A program made the translations under genes and the position numbers. Shown here in pieces: positions 50,212-58,125 of a DNA stretch of 64,000 bases. Under the pieces are notes generated by a model. It was not told where the DNA came from and did no database searches. It saw nothing but the letters and a program-made list of their open reading frames with translations. The stretch spans positions 1 to 64,000 of the forward strand of contig NZ_QKLU01000009.1 in the NCBI RefSeq assembly GCF_003208655.1, in the 5' to 3' direction. The stretch is from Pedobacter nutrimenti. GTDB taxonomy: Bacteria > Bacteroidota > Bacteroidia > Sphingobacteriales > Sphingobacteriaceae. Position 1 is the first letter of the stretch, and every line of letters starts with the position of its first letter.

Positions 50212-50610
50212 ATGAATTTTCACACCAGAAAATGGGTTAAGCCAGAAGACCTGAATCCTAACGGAACATTGTTTGGCGGCAGTCTGCTCCGGTGGATTGA
50301 CGAGGAAGCAGCCATCTATGCCATCGTGCAACTAGAAAACCCACATGTGGTCACCAAATATATTTCAGAAATCAATTTTGTGAGTTCTGCAAAACAAGGG
50401 GATATTATTGAAATGGGCATCACGGCCACCGATTTTGGAAATACATCCTTAACCATGCGCTGTGAGGTCAGAAACAAAATTACCAGAAAAAGTATTCTGA
50501 CCATTGATAAAATGGTTTTTGTCAATGTAGACCGGGATGGTAACCCTGCTCCGCATGGAAAAACCCAAATTAAATTTATAGAGGAGCAATTTCAGAACGA
50601 GGACCACTGA
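50212..50610 (+). CDS. Acyl-CoA thioesterase, hotdog fold (YciA-like)
   Basis: A 132-residue single-hotdog protein; the signature PNGTLFGGSLLRWIDEEAA has the catalytic Asp at position 29 and the following helix. Family members hydrolyse medium and long acyl-CoAs in the cytoplasm. Its 3' end overlaps the convergent aroK gene by 35 bases, so the last residues (EEQFQNEDH) lie antisense to the aroK end. Confidence 0.87.
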   Translation: MNFHTRKWVKPEDLNPNGTLFGGSLLRWIDEEAAIYAIVQLENPHVVTKYISEINFVSSAKQGDIIEMGITATDFGNTSLTMRCEVRNKITRKSILTIDKMVFVNVDRDGNPAPHGKTQIKFIEEQFQNEDH

Positions 50611-51112
50611 GTTTTTCACGGATCAGCTTTTCCATAGAGGCTGCATCAAGGTTTACGCCGCTGACGATCAATTGCGCCTGATGGTACCAGAGCTTTCTTT
50701 CCTGGAGCTTTTGCCCAATAAAATGCAGGATCCCTGCCTGGTCCAGATCTTTTAAAAGCGGACGTTTGGCTTTTCCTTTCTCCAGTCTTCTGGCCAGTGC
50801 TGCAGGAGCCATTTCCATATAAATGGTTAATCCCTGCTGGTTCATCCATTCCATATTGTCGAAATGACAGGGCGCACCGCCTCCAGTGGCAATAACTGCA
50901 TCAGCCATATAATCCATGGTTTTAAGGGTTTCGCTTTCCAACAGCCGAAAGGCATCTTCCCCATGAGCAGCAAAATAAGCACCTATAGGCATGCCTGCTC
51001 TTTTTTCTATTTCCAGGTCCAGGTCCAGCAGCTGATAAGACAGCCTGGATGCCAGCTTTTTGGCCAGTGTAGTCTTCCCACAGCCCATAAACCCAATTAA
51101 AAATATCTTCAT
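50576..51112 (-). CDS. aroK: Shikimate kinase
   Basis: Phosphorylates shikimate at O3 in aromatic amino acid synthesis. The 178-residue kinase has the P-loop GFMGCGKTT (7-15), the shikimate-binding DLDLEIEK, the GGGAPC loop and the lid region RPLLKD. Length is normal. It is the last gene of a four-gene minus-strand unit behind DUF1599, a BT_3928-like protein and an ABC permease, three bases after the permease stop. Such position effects may tie aromatic synthesis to the unit only by transcription. Confidence 0.93.
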   Translation of the reverse strand: MKIFLIGFMGCGKTTLAKKLASRLSYQLLDLDLEIEKRAGMPIGAYFAAHGEDAFRLLESETLKTMDYMADAVIATGGGAPCHFDNMEWMNQQGLTIYMEMAPAALARRLEKGKAKRPLLKDLDQAGILHFIGQKLQERKLWYHQAQLIVSGVNLDAASMEKLIREKLSGPRSEIAPL

Positions 51113-51115
51113 CTT

Positions 51116-52171
51116 TTAAGCCAGTTTAACCCTCGGATCTACAAAAGCATATAATATATCCACTAAAATATTAATCAGTACAAATATAAGGGCAATAAAC
51201 AGGATCGAGCCCATGACCACCGGAAAATCTGACATTTCCAGCGCATTGACCGTTGCTCTCCCCAGGCCATTATACCCAAACACATATTCCACAAAAAAGG
51301 AACCCGCAAGCAAAGAGGCAAACCATCCTGAAACAGCCGTAATAATGGGGTTTAAGGCATTTTTAAGAGCGTGCTTATAAATGATCGACCCACGGGACAA
51401 GCCCTTCGCCCTGGCCGTACGAATATAGTCCTGGGAAAGGACCTCCAGCATAGCACTGCGGGTAAGCTGTACAATAACCGCCAGGGGGCGGAGCCCTAAA
51501 GTGAACATGGGCAGCCATAAATTCTTCCAGGTCATTACTTCCCCCTTAAAAGGATCGTAATTATACAAACTCCCCGACATATTTAAACCTGTATACTCAC
51601 TGAGTACAAAACCAAAAAACCAGGCAATAATAATCCCTGCAAAAAATGCAGGTGCCGATATTCCCAGGATGGCAAAAGCATTGGCTGTTCTATCGATCCA
51701 GGTATCTTTATTGACCGCAGAAATCACGCCCAGAAATACACCGGTAACCGTAGCAAAAATCATAGCTGTCAGGGCCAGTACAAAAGTATTTGGTACCGTT
51801 TCCCAAAGGATGGTTGTAACATTTCTTTTTGTCTGGTAAGACCTGCGCAGGTAAGGCCATTTCAAAACAAAGGCCTGTTTGCCAAAAGAAAAGACTTGCA
51901 GAAAATGGTACTTCTCCTTGTTTTCACTGTTATTTTCATAAAAACTTAAGGGAGAAAGGTCATTCAGGTATAAAAAAAACTGTACAGTTTTGGGTTTGTC
52001 CAGTCCAAATTCTTTTCTGACCGCTTCCAGTGACTGCAAATCTGAACGCTGTCCCATGGTCATCCTCGCCGGATCACCAGGCAGGATATTAAACAATACA
52101 AATACGACGATCACCACCCCGCCCATGACGGCAAGCCCATATAAAAATTTTCTGAGGGCATAGCGGAACAT
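51116..52171 (-). CDS. ABC transporter permease, dipeptide/oligopeptide (DppB/OppB) type
   Basis: A 351-residue permease with the first hydrophobic helix (YGLAVMGGVVIVVFVLFNILPGD) and five further helices, ending in FVDPRVKLA. The EAA loop appears around YIRTARAKGLSRGSIIYKHALKNALNPI. The protein has an enlarged periplasmic loop between helices 1 and 2 (about residues 45-120, ENNSENKEKYHFLQ), longer than in E. coli DppB. Its companions (DppC, ATPases, binding protein) are not in the window. It starts two bases after the BT_3928-like gene, so it belongs to this unit although it looks solitary. Confidence 0.88.
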   Translation of the reverse strand: MFRYALRKFLYGLAVMGGVVIVVFVLFNILPGDPARMTMGQRSDLQSLEAVRKEFGLDKPKTVQFFLYLNDLSPLSFYENNSENKEKYHFLQVFSFGKQAFVLKWPYLRRSYQTKRNVTTILWETVPNTFVLALTAMIFATVTGVFLGVISAVNKDTWIDRTANAFAILGISAPAFFAGIIIAWFFGFVLSEYTGLNMSGSLYNYDPFKGEVMTWKNLWLPMFTLGLRPLAVIVQLTRSAMLEVLSQDYIRTARAKGLSRGSIIYKHALKNALNPIITAVSGWFASLLAGSFFVEYVFGYNGLGRATVNALEMSDFPVVMGSILFIALIFVLINILVDILYAFVDPRVKLA

Positions 52172-52173
52172 TT

Positions 52174-53331
52174 TTATTTGCTGAAATATTTTTCCGACAA
52201 GCTGTCAAAAGAAGGTACCGCATGGTAATGCCATTTGCCGATCACTACTCCATTTTTAAGAAGCAAAACCCCCGGATTCGCACGGACCATACTTTTTAGA
52301 GGTATCGCATCCGCATAAAAGATCTCCGTAAACAATTTCATTTTTTTACTGAAGGCCTCTGCATCCTGGGCAGAATTTGAGGTCAGTAAAACCGTTCTGA
52401 TGTTGAACTGTTCAGTCGCATTTAAAGCCAGGGCATTCAGTTTTGAAATGGCATCCTGATTGGTATCTTCCAGATTATAGGCGACAATAACCAGGTTATA
52501 ATAAGGGTTCTCCATCAGTTCTTTGGTATAGTCCGTACCAGAGGCATCTTTGATCACCAGGTCCTTGATTTTTGGTTCATATCCTTTTTTGATCAACCGG
52601 CTTTCTGTATCCTTTCCAACTTCCCAGTTGGGGTCTTCCCAGATTTCTTTCGCTTTCAGATAATCCTTATCAGACATATCCTTCTTCTCTTTCGTCTTTT
52701 TATTATACAGATGATAAATGATTTCGTACTGATCCGGCATGGCTCCTGGTGGAATCCGCATTTCCCCTGGAAGATCCGCTCCAATTTTATAAGGCAAAAA
52801 ATCCATTACAGGAAGATAATTATAGGTATACAACGGAAAAATCAAAGTCGCAATTGTCACAAAAACAGCAGTGCGCTGCTGCATTTTAAGACTGCTAAAA
52901 AGCGGCTCTATGTATGCCCTGTACCTAAACAGGTAAATGATAAAGGCCAGCAGGACTAAATCCTTGCTAAAGGACTGCCAGGGCGTTAAAGGAATAGCGT
53001 CCCCAAAACAGCCACAGGAAGTGACCACTTTAAAAACCGCAGAAACAAAAGTCAGGAAGGTAAAAAAAACGATGATGCCCAATAACCCCGCAGCAACCTT
53101 TTTACCCCAGAAACCCAACAACAGCAAAACGCCCAGCAATACTTCCAGTACACATAAAAATATGGCAATACCCGTTGCTATCCCATTTAGAAAAGGGATA
53201 TGAAAAACCTCAAAATACTCCTGCAGCTTATAACCAAATCCAAGAGGGTCATTGGCCTTAATTAATCCGGAGAAGATAAACAGGATCCCGACAAATAAAC
53301 GGGAAAAGTTCAGTAAAGTTCTTTGTTTCAT
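52174..53331 (-). CDS. BT_3928-like membrane protein: DoxX/MauE-type domain plus thioredoxin-like domain
   Basis: A 385-residue protein known in Bacteroidota as BT_3928 family. The N-terminus has four to five helices of the DoxX/MauE type (to about 165), with a conserved redox-looking CGCFGDAIPL site (CGC near 106-108). The C-terminal part (about 250-385) is thioredoxin-like but lacks a CxxC motif; the segment GVLLLKNGVVIGKWHYH matches the end of the fold. It may pass electrons across the membrane, in the way of MauE/DsbB-like proteins. Second gene of its unit, 62 bases after the DUF1599 gene. Substrate unknown. Confidence 0.82.
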   Translation of the reverse strand: MKQRTLLNFSRLFVGILFIFSGLIKANDPLGFGYKLQEYFEVFHIPFLNGIATGIAIFLCVLEVLLGVLLLLGFWGKKVAAGLLGIIVFFTFLTFVSAVFKVVTSCGCFGDAIPLTPWQSFSKDLVLLAFIIYLFRYRAYIEPLFSSLKMQQRTAVFVTIATLIFPLYTYNYLPVMDFLPYKIGADLPGEMRIPPGAMPDQYEIIYHLYNKKTKEKKDMSDKDYLKAKEIWEDPNWEVGKDTESRLIKKGYEPKIKDLVIKDASGTDYTKELMENPYYNLVIVAYNLEDTNQDAISKLNALALNATEQFNIRTVLLTSNSAQDAEAFSKKMKLFTEIFYADAIPLKSMVRANPGVLLLKNGVVIGKWHYHAVPSFDSLSEKYFSK

Positions 53332-53393
53332 CTGTAGTTATTTTTTCGGGGTGACCAAAGGTGATTTTATTCCTTTTAAATTTTCAAACAGCC

Positions 53394-53936
53394 TTATTTT
53401 AAACCCATTTTAATCAATGCAAAAACAGAATAATTAAGCATATCCTGGTAGTTTGCCTGGATGCCTTCGGAAACAAGGGTCTCTCCCTGGTTATCCTCTA
53501 TTTGTTTTACCCGGAGAATTTTCATCAGGATCAAATCGGTAAGGGAACTGATTCTCATTTCCCTCCAGGCCTCCCCATAGTCATGATTTTTCGCAAACAT
53601 CAGTTCCTTGGTATGATTAACCTCTGTATCAAATAAAGCCTCCACCTTTTCAACATCCAATTCATAAGGATCTTCCGGGCTCAGAGCCAGTTGCATGTTG
53701 GCAATGACGCAATAATTAACAATCCCAATATATTCAGAGGTAATGTCCTCTCCTACCTTAGAGACCTTTTTTTCTTCAAGGGTCCTGATGCGCTGGGCTT
53801 TGATAAAAATCTGATCTGTAATCGACGAAGGCCGCAGGATTCGCCATGCTGTACCATAATCTTTCGTTTTCTTTATAAAAAGCGATTTGCAAACCGCTAT
53901 AACTGAATCGTATTCCTGTGATGTATTTGCTGCCAA
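53394..53936 (-). CDS. DUF1599 domain protein with internal duplication
   Basis: A 180-residue cytoplasmic protein with two copies of the same 70-residue unit: CKSLFIKKTKDYGTAWRILR and TKELMFAKNHDYGEAWREMR start the copies, each followed by a helix with SITDQIFIKAQRIRTLEE or SLTDLILMKILRVKQIED. The KDYG/HDYG motif with Asp and conserved Trp could be a metal or nucleotide site; the domain is also called Nmad1-type (nucleotide modification associated). The start is TTG at 53936, since no ATG precedes the first motif. It is divergent from folP and heads the unit ending in aroK. Confidence 0.82.
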   Translation of the reverse strand: MAANTSQEYDSVIAVCKSLFIKKTKDYGTAWRILRPSSITDQIFIKAQRIRTLEEKKVSKVGEDITSEYIGIVNYCVIANMQLALSPEDPYELDVEKVEALFDTEVNHTKELMFAKNHDYGEAWREMRISSLTDLILMKILRVKQIEDNQGETLVSEGIQANYQDMLNYSVFALIKMGLK

Positions 53937-53957
53937 AACAATTAAAATATTTAGGGT

Positions 53958-53989
53958 CTGTTTAAAGCTGTTTTAATACCTTATTTTTG
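53958..53989 (+). promoter_or_regulatory. Putative folP promoter
   Basis: TATTTTTG at 53982-53989 is an exact -7 box; CTG at 53958-53960, 21 bp upstream, is one base from TTG. The ATG of folP follows at 54000, so the leader is only a few bases long. Confidence 0.5.
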
Positions 53990-53999
53990 CATTAAAACA

Positions 54000-54863
54000 A
54001 TGGCTAAAGATACATTTTTAAACCGAAACCCCACACCCACCCTAAAGCTTGGTACCGGATTACTGGATCTGAGCAAGGCTGCTGTGATGGGCATTATAAA
54101 CATCACCCCGGATTCCTTTTTTGAAGCAAGCCGGCATACAGAACTGGACGCTGTTCTGAAAAAAACGGAACATTTTCTCAAAGAAGGCGCAAAATTTATA
54201 GATATCGGAGGTTATTCTTCAAGACCAGGTGCCAGAAATATAACTGGTGATGAGGAATTGCAGCGCGTTGTTCCGGTTATAGAAGCCATCAGTAAAAATT
54301 TTCCGGAAGCCTTTTTATCCGTTGACACTTTCAGGGCTAAAGTTGCCCGGTACAGCGTCCAGGCCGGGGCACACCTGATCAACGATATTTCCGGTGGCGA
54401 ACTGGATCCTGAAATGTTCCCCACTGTCGCTGAGCTCAATGTTCCCTATGTACTGATGCACATGAAGGGTACGCCTCAGAATATGCAGGATGCCCCGTCT
54501 TATGAAAATATTACCCTGGAGGTGACCGACTACTTTCAGAAAAAAGTACATCAGTTGCGGGAAATGGGCGTAAAGGACCTGATCCTGGATCCTGGCTTTG
54601 GTTTTTCAAAAAACCTGGAGCACAACTACAAGCTGTTGCAGGAAATGGAAGACCTTCATATTTTTGAACTGCCCCTGTTGGTGGGGTTTTCCAGAAAATC
54701 CATGATTTACAAAAGCTTGAATAGTAGTCCCGATCAATCCCTAAACGGCAGTTCTGTTCTCAATACTATAGCCCTGTTAAAGGGTGCAAAAATTTTAAGG
54801 GTGCACGACGTAAAAGAAGCTGTCGAATGTATCACATTGATTGAAAAGATGCAATCGGCTTAA
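54000..54863 (+). CDS. folP: Dihydropteroate synthase
   Basis: Joins p-aminobenzoate with the pterin diphosphate in folate synthesis; sulfonamide target. The 287-residue TIM barrel has VMGIINITPDSFFEASRH in its first loop, GGYSSRPGARNIT in the pABA loop and FSRKSMIYKSLNSSPDQS in the C-terminal phosphate site (Ser-Arg-Lys). All catalytic loops are intact and there is no insert suggestive of sul-type resistance. It is followed 30 bases later by cdaA, an order seen in many Bacteroidota and Firmicutes-like clusters, and the two are co-oriented. Confidence 0.94.
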   Translation: MAKDTFLNRNPTPTLKLGTGLLDLSKAAVMGIINITPDSFFEASRHTELDAVLKKTEHFLKEGAKFIDIGGYSSRPGARNITGDEELQRVVPVIEAISKNFPEAFLSVDTFRAKVARYSVQAGAHLINDISGGELDPEMFPTVAELNVPYVLMHMKGTPQNMQDAPSYENITLEVTDYFQKKVHQLREMGVKDLILDPGFGFSKNLEHNYKLLQEMEDLHIFELPLLVGFSRKSMIYKSLNSSPDQSLNGSSVLNTIALLKGAKILRVHDVKEAVECITLIEKMQSA

Positions 54864-54893
54864 TCTATTTTAAAATTTCCTAACTTGGCAGAG

Positions 54894-55685
54894 ATGAAAA
54901 GTTTTGACTTCGATTTCTTAAAACTAACGGTAACAGATGTGGTGGACATTATTTTTGTCGCACTGCTGATTTATTATATCTACAGCCTGATCAAAAACAC
55001 CCTTGCTGTAAACTTATTGCTGGGTATGTTCATTATCCTGCTGATTTATTATGTAGTGGATGCCCTACACATGACCCTGCTCTCCACCATCATCAATAAG
55101 TTCATGAGTGTAGGAATCATTGCCCTGATTGTCATTTTCCAGCCCGAAATCAGGCGTTTCCTGCTGCTGATCGGTAAAAATACTTTCCTTCAAAAAAACA
55201 AAGCCTGGTGGGGCTACCTCTTTGGAAGTAAAGAAATTGAAAGAGATAACCTGGTCCGCATCAAACCCATTATTGATGCCTGCAAAAGCATGAAAAAATC
55301 AAGAACGGGAGCACTCATAGTTTTTGTTAAATTTTATGACGACCAGCTTTTCGCCAATAGCTGTGAGGTGATAGACTCTAAAATATCGAAACGACTACTG
55401 GAAAGTATCTTTCAAAAAAACAGTCCGCTTCATGACGGCGCAGTGGTTATTGCAGAAAACAAAATCAAAAGTGCCAGCTGTATCCTTCCCCTTACAGACA
55501 ATGACAACCTTCCGCCGCAGTTTGGTTTAAGGCACCGTGCGGGCATTGGTATTTCAGAAAATACAGATGCAGTAGCCGTCATTGTATCTGAAGAAACCGG
55601 GGAAATTGCTTATGCCAAACAAGGACGTGTACGCATGAATGTTTCTTTTGGCGAGCTGGAAAAATTATTAAATAAGGACTTTTAA
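54894..55685 (+). CDS. cdaA: Diadenylate cyclase CdaA-like (membrane)
   Basis: Makes the second messenger c-di-AMP from two ATP. Start at the ATG 54894; a TTG at 54885 in frame is possible (MAE added). The 263-residue protein has three N-terminal transmembrane helices (to about 90), then the DAC domain with the DGA motif (LHDGAVVI, Asp near 181) and RHR (GLRHRAGIG, near 211). The 30-base gap to folP implies one transcript. No CdaR regulator or GlmM gene is adjacent, in contrast to the Firmicutes arrangement. Confidence 0.9.
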   Translation: MKSFDFDFLKLTVTDVVDIIFVALLIYYIYSLIKNTLAVNLLLGMFIILLIYYVVDALHMTLLSTIINKFMSVGIIALIVIFQPEIRRFLLLIGKNTFLQKNKAWWGYLFGSKEIERDNLVRIKPIIDACKSMKKSRTGALIVFVKFYDDQLFANSCEVIDSKISKRLLESIFQKNSPLHDGAVVIAENKIKSASCILPLTDNDNLPPQFGLRHRAGIGISENTDAVAVIVSEETGEIAYAKQGRVRMNVSFGELEKLLNKDF

Positions 55686-55789
55686 ACTTATTTTTCGTCT
55701 CCATACCAGCCTGAAAAATAGCCCTGAATTATTGAGAAATCTTTATTAACTTGGGTATACAAACAAACCAACACAAAAAAACAAAAATT

Positions 55790-56332
55790 ATGAAGATCTT
55801 AAAAGGAATTCTGTTCCTGGTCCTGGGACTCATTGTCCTGGCCCTGATTGTGGCCCTGTTCGTTAAAAAAGAGTACAGCGTAGAACGGGAAATTACCATC
55901 AACAAACCCAAACAAGAGGTTTATGATTACATCAAATACCTAAAAAATCAGAATAACTTCAGTAAATGGGCAAAAATGGACCCTGCTATGAAAACAGAGT
56001 TTAAAGGCACTGATGGTACCGTTGGCTTTATTTCTGCCTGGGAAAGCAATCAGAAGGATGTGGGCAAGGGCGAACAGGAAATTAAAAAATTAACCGAAGG
56101 GCAGCGGCTGGACACGGAGATCAGATTTATCAAACCGTTCGAGTCTACCTGCACCGCCTATATGACTACAGAAGATGCTGGCCCGGCTGCCACAAAAGTA
56201 AAATGGGTTTTTAATGGTAAAATGAATTATCCGATGAACCTGATGGCACTTTGCATGAATATGGATAAAATGATCGGAGGCGATTTACAAATCGGACTGG
56301 AAAATCTGAAAGGCATTATGGAAAAAATGTAA
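55790..56332 (+). CDS. SRPBCC (START-like) family protein
   Basis: A 180-residue protein; start chosen at 55790 (MKILKGILF) since the earlier TTG at 55751 gives a basic extension before the membrane helix. One N-terminal transmembrane helix (7-25, LFLVLGLIVLALIVALFV) and then a Polyketide_cyc2/SRPBCC domain: KEYSVEREITINKPKQEVYDYI at the start, the ligand cavity strands TCTAYMTTEDAGPAATKVKW, and the long C-terminal helix (IGGDLQIGLENLKGIME). It probably binds a hydrophobic ligand at the membrane. No enzyme is linked. Confidence 0.82.
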   Translation: MKILKGILFLVLGLIVLALIVALFVKKEYSVEREITINKPKQEVYDYIKYLKNQNNFSKWAKMDPAMKTEFKGTDGTVGFISAWESNQKDVGKGEQEIKKLTEGQRLDTEIRFIKPFESTCTAYMTTEDAGPAATKVKWVFNGKMNYPMNLMALCMNMDKMIGGDLQIGLENLKGIMEKM

Positions 56333-56339
56333 AACCGAG

Positions 56340-56382
56340 TAAAAAAAGAAGGGCCGATAAATTATCGGCCCTTCTTTTTTTA
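56340..56382. terminator. Bidirectional terminator
   Basis: GAAGGGCCGATAA pairs with TTATCGGCCCTTC; A7 stands before and T7 after the stem, so it works for both the SRPBCC gene and the convergent bacilliredoxin gene. Confidence 0.92.
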
Positions 56383-56392
56383 CAGCTGCTCC

Positions 56393-56803
56393 CTAGCAAT
56401 ATTGCTCAAAAGCACCAATCAGACTGTCTGCGATCATTTGTGCCGGACGGCCTTCAATCTGATGACGCTCGATCATATGAACCAGCTTACCATCTTTAAA
56501 CAAAGCCATAGAAGGCGATGATGGTGGGAAAGGCATCATATAACCTCTGGCCCTGTCTACGGCTTCTTTTTCCATTCCTGCAAAAACAGTCACCAGTTTA
56601 TCTGGATGTTTTTCATTTGCCGCAGCCATTCTTGCTGCAGGACGCGCATTGGCAGCCGCACAGCCGCAAACAGAATTGACAACAACAAACACTGTTCCTT
56701 CAGTTTTGATGGCATTATCAACCTCTTCTGCGGTTTTCATCTCTTCAAAGCCAACTTTGGTGAGTTCAGCACGCATCGGTTCAACTAAATATTCAGGATA
56801 CAT
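56393..56803 (-). CDS. BrxA/BrxB family bacilliredoxin
   Basis: A 136-residue thioredoxin-fold protein of the YphP/YqiW family. The active site CGC is at 46-48 (SVCGCAAANARPA). Bacilliredoxins remove bacillithiol from proteins in Firmicutes; Bacteroidota homologues also occur. A second signature, MMPFPPSSPSMALFKDGKLVHMIERH with cis-Pro, is present. It has the best promoter of the region (56842-56871). Whether this organism makes bacillithiol cannot be read from the window. Confidence 0.9.
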   Translation of the reverse strand: MYPEYLVEPMRAELTKVGFEEMKTAEEVDNAIKTEGTVFVVVNSVCGCAAANARPAARMAAANEKHPDKLVTVFAGMEKEAVDRARGYMMPFPPSSPSMALFKDGKLVHMIERHQIEGRPAQMIADSLIGAFEQYC

Positions 56804-56841
56804 ATTTTTATATTTTTGGTTATTTTAATCTTAATATTATA

Positions 56842-56871
56842 CAAAGGTACTCTACTGCTGCTTAGCATCAA
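56842..56871 (-). promoter_or_regulatory. Consensus promoter of the bacilliredoxin gene
   Basis: On the minus strand TTG (56871-56869), 19 bp spacer, TACCTTTG (56849-56842), exact. The transcript would start about 30 bases before the ATG at 56803. Confidence 0.75.
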
Positions 56872-56979
56872 AACAGCGGCCCAGTTTTTACCTTCAAATT
56901 ACTTAGCATATCCAGTCCATAAATTTAAGCCGGGACCGATAAATTTAATTTTTTCCTTTTTTTAATGAAAGAGATTCCC

Positions 56980-56987
56980 TAATATTG
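56980..56987 (+). promoter_or_regulatory. TAATATTG -7 box of the tRNA
   Basis: One mismatch from TAnnTTTG, 38 bases before the tRNA-Asn 5' end, in a context (TTGCAGCCGC) typical of stable RNA promoters in this phylum. No TTG at the -33 distance was found. Confidence 0.45.
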
Positions 56988-57025
56988 CAGCCGCAAAAAG
57001 GGATAGCCCCTTTTTAACCGTAGAA

Positions 57026-57099
57026 TCCCGAATAGCTCAGCCGGTTAGAGCATCTGACTGTTAATCAGAGGGTCGCTGGTTCGAGCCCAGCTTCGGGAG
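57026..57099 (+). tRNA. tRNA-Asn (anticodon GTT)
   Basis: A full cloverleaf can be drawn: acceptor TCCCGAA with TTCGGGA, D arm around AGCTCAGCCGGTTAGAGC, anticodon stem TCTGA/TCAGA around loop CTGTTAA, T arm CTGGTTCGAGCCCAG and discriminator G at 57099. The anticodon GTT reads asparagine codons. CCA is not encoded. A terminator follows directly. Confidence 0.96.
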
Positions 57100-57101
57100 C
57101 A

Positions 57102-57131
57102 AAAGCCTCACAGAAATGCGGGGCTTTTTTT
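57102..57131 (+). terminator. Terminator after tRNA-Asn
   Basis: AAAGCCTC pairs with GGGGCTTT (one G-U), loop of about ten bases, then a T run. It ends the single tRNA transcript. Confidence 0.75.
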
Positions 57132-57308
57132 ACGTCTTTTATTTTTGGGTCAAGGCCTGAAAACCAACACAGCAGGACTCCCCGCTTAAAGTTTTGCACA
57201 AAATCACTTTAACTAGTTTCCACTGTTTAAAACAATCCTAACTTTATTTGTATCTTAGCCAAAAGCGATTAAACAGCACAGAATTCTACACATTAATGCA
57301 TGTTGAAC

Positions 57309-58085
57309 ATGAAAAAATACATCCTATCCTTCCTTCTTTTGATTTCCTTTTCGGGATTTGCCCAGAATACCATTAACAATTACAAATATGTAATCGTGCC
57401 CGAAAAGTTTAGTTTCCTCAAACAAAAGGATCAATACAGGCTCAATACACTGCTAAAAATTTTCCTTCAGGAAAAAGGATTTACCAGTTATTTTGACAAT
57501 TCAGAATTACCAGCAGAGCTTGCGGGCAACAGGTGTAATGCCTTAAATGCAGATGTATTAGAAAAAAACGGCATGTTTACCACAAATGTTACTGTTGTAT
57601 TAAAAGATTGCAAGGGCAATATTCTTTTTACGAGCAAAGAAGGAAAAAGCAGGGAAAAAGAATACAACACCTCTTACAACCTGGCTTTAAGAGATGCGCT
57701 CAGTTCCTTTAATGAGATTCAGTATGCCTATAGCGGACCCGCTACGGTACAAACGGCTGCCGCATCAACTACTTCAACAATACCAGCTGGCCCAGCAGTA
57801 AGCACCCCCATGGCAACTACGGCTTCTGTTCCGGCAAAAGTGGCTACCCCAGAACTTAAACAGCCTGAAGGCACCCTGTATGCCCAGCCAACCACTAAAG
57901 GTTATCAGTTGATAGATACGACACCAAAAATTATTTTAACCTTGCTTACAACTTCTTCGCAGGACTATTTTATAGCAGAAAACAGCAACTCTCATGGAAT
58001 CGTTTTCAAGAAAAACGGCACCTGGTTTTATGAATATTATCAGAATGGCAATTTAATTGCTGAAAAACTATCCATTAAATTTTAA
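57309..58085 (+). CDS. Conserved exported hypothetical protein
   Basis: A 258-residue protein with a signal peptide (MKKYILSFLL..FAQN). The N-terminal half (about 25-150) is a compact alpha/beta part with YKYVIVPEKFSFLKQKDQY and LRDALSSFNEIQYAYSG; the middle is a Thr/Ala/Pro-rich linker (about 150-190); the last 60 residues form a small domain that begins KGYQLIDTTPKIILTLLTTS and includes YFIAENSNSHGIVFKKNGTWFYEYY. I recognise the pattern as a Bacteroidota hypothetical protein but no function. The ATG at 57300 was rejected because the ATG at 57309 starts the usual MKK leader. Confidence 0.75.
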   Translation: MKKYILSFLLLISFSGFAQNTINNYKYVIVPEKFSFLKQKDQYRLNTLLKIFLQEKGFTSYFDNSELPAELAGNRCNALNADVLEKNGMFTTNVTVVLKDCKGNILFTSKEGKSREKEYNTSYNLALRDALSSFNEIQYAYSGPATVQTAAASTTSTIPAGPAVSTPMATTASVPAKVATPELKQPEGTLYAQPTTKGYQLIDTTPKIILTLLTTSSQDYFIAENSNSHGIVFKKNGTWFYEYYQNGNLIAEKLSIKF

Positions 58086-58086
58086 A

Positions 58087-58125
58087 AGTATTCCAATGCC
58101 CGGCAGAGCCGGGCATTGGAATACT
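58087..58125 (-). terminator. Perfect 18-bp hairpin at the convergent gene ends
   Basis: AGTATTCCAATGCCCGGC (58087-58104) pairs fully with 58108-58125 around AGA. Only the minus strand is followed by T (TTTTAAA), so it ends the cation efflux gene, whose stop codon overlaps the stem. Confidence 0.8.
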
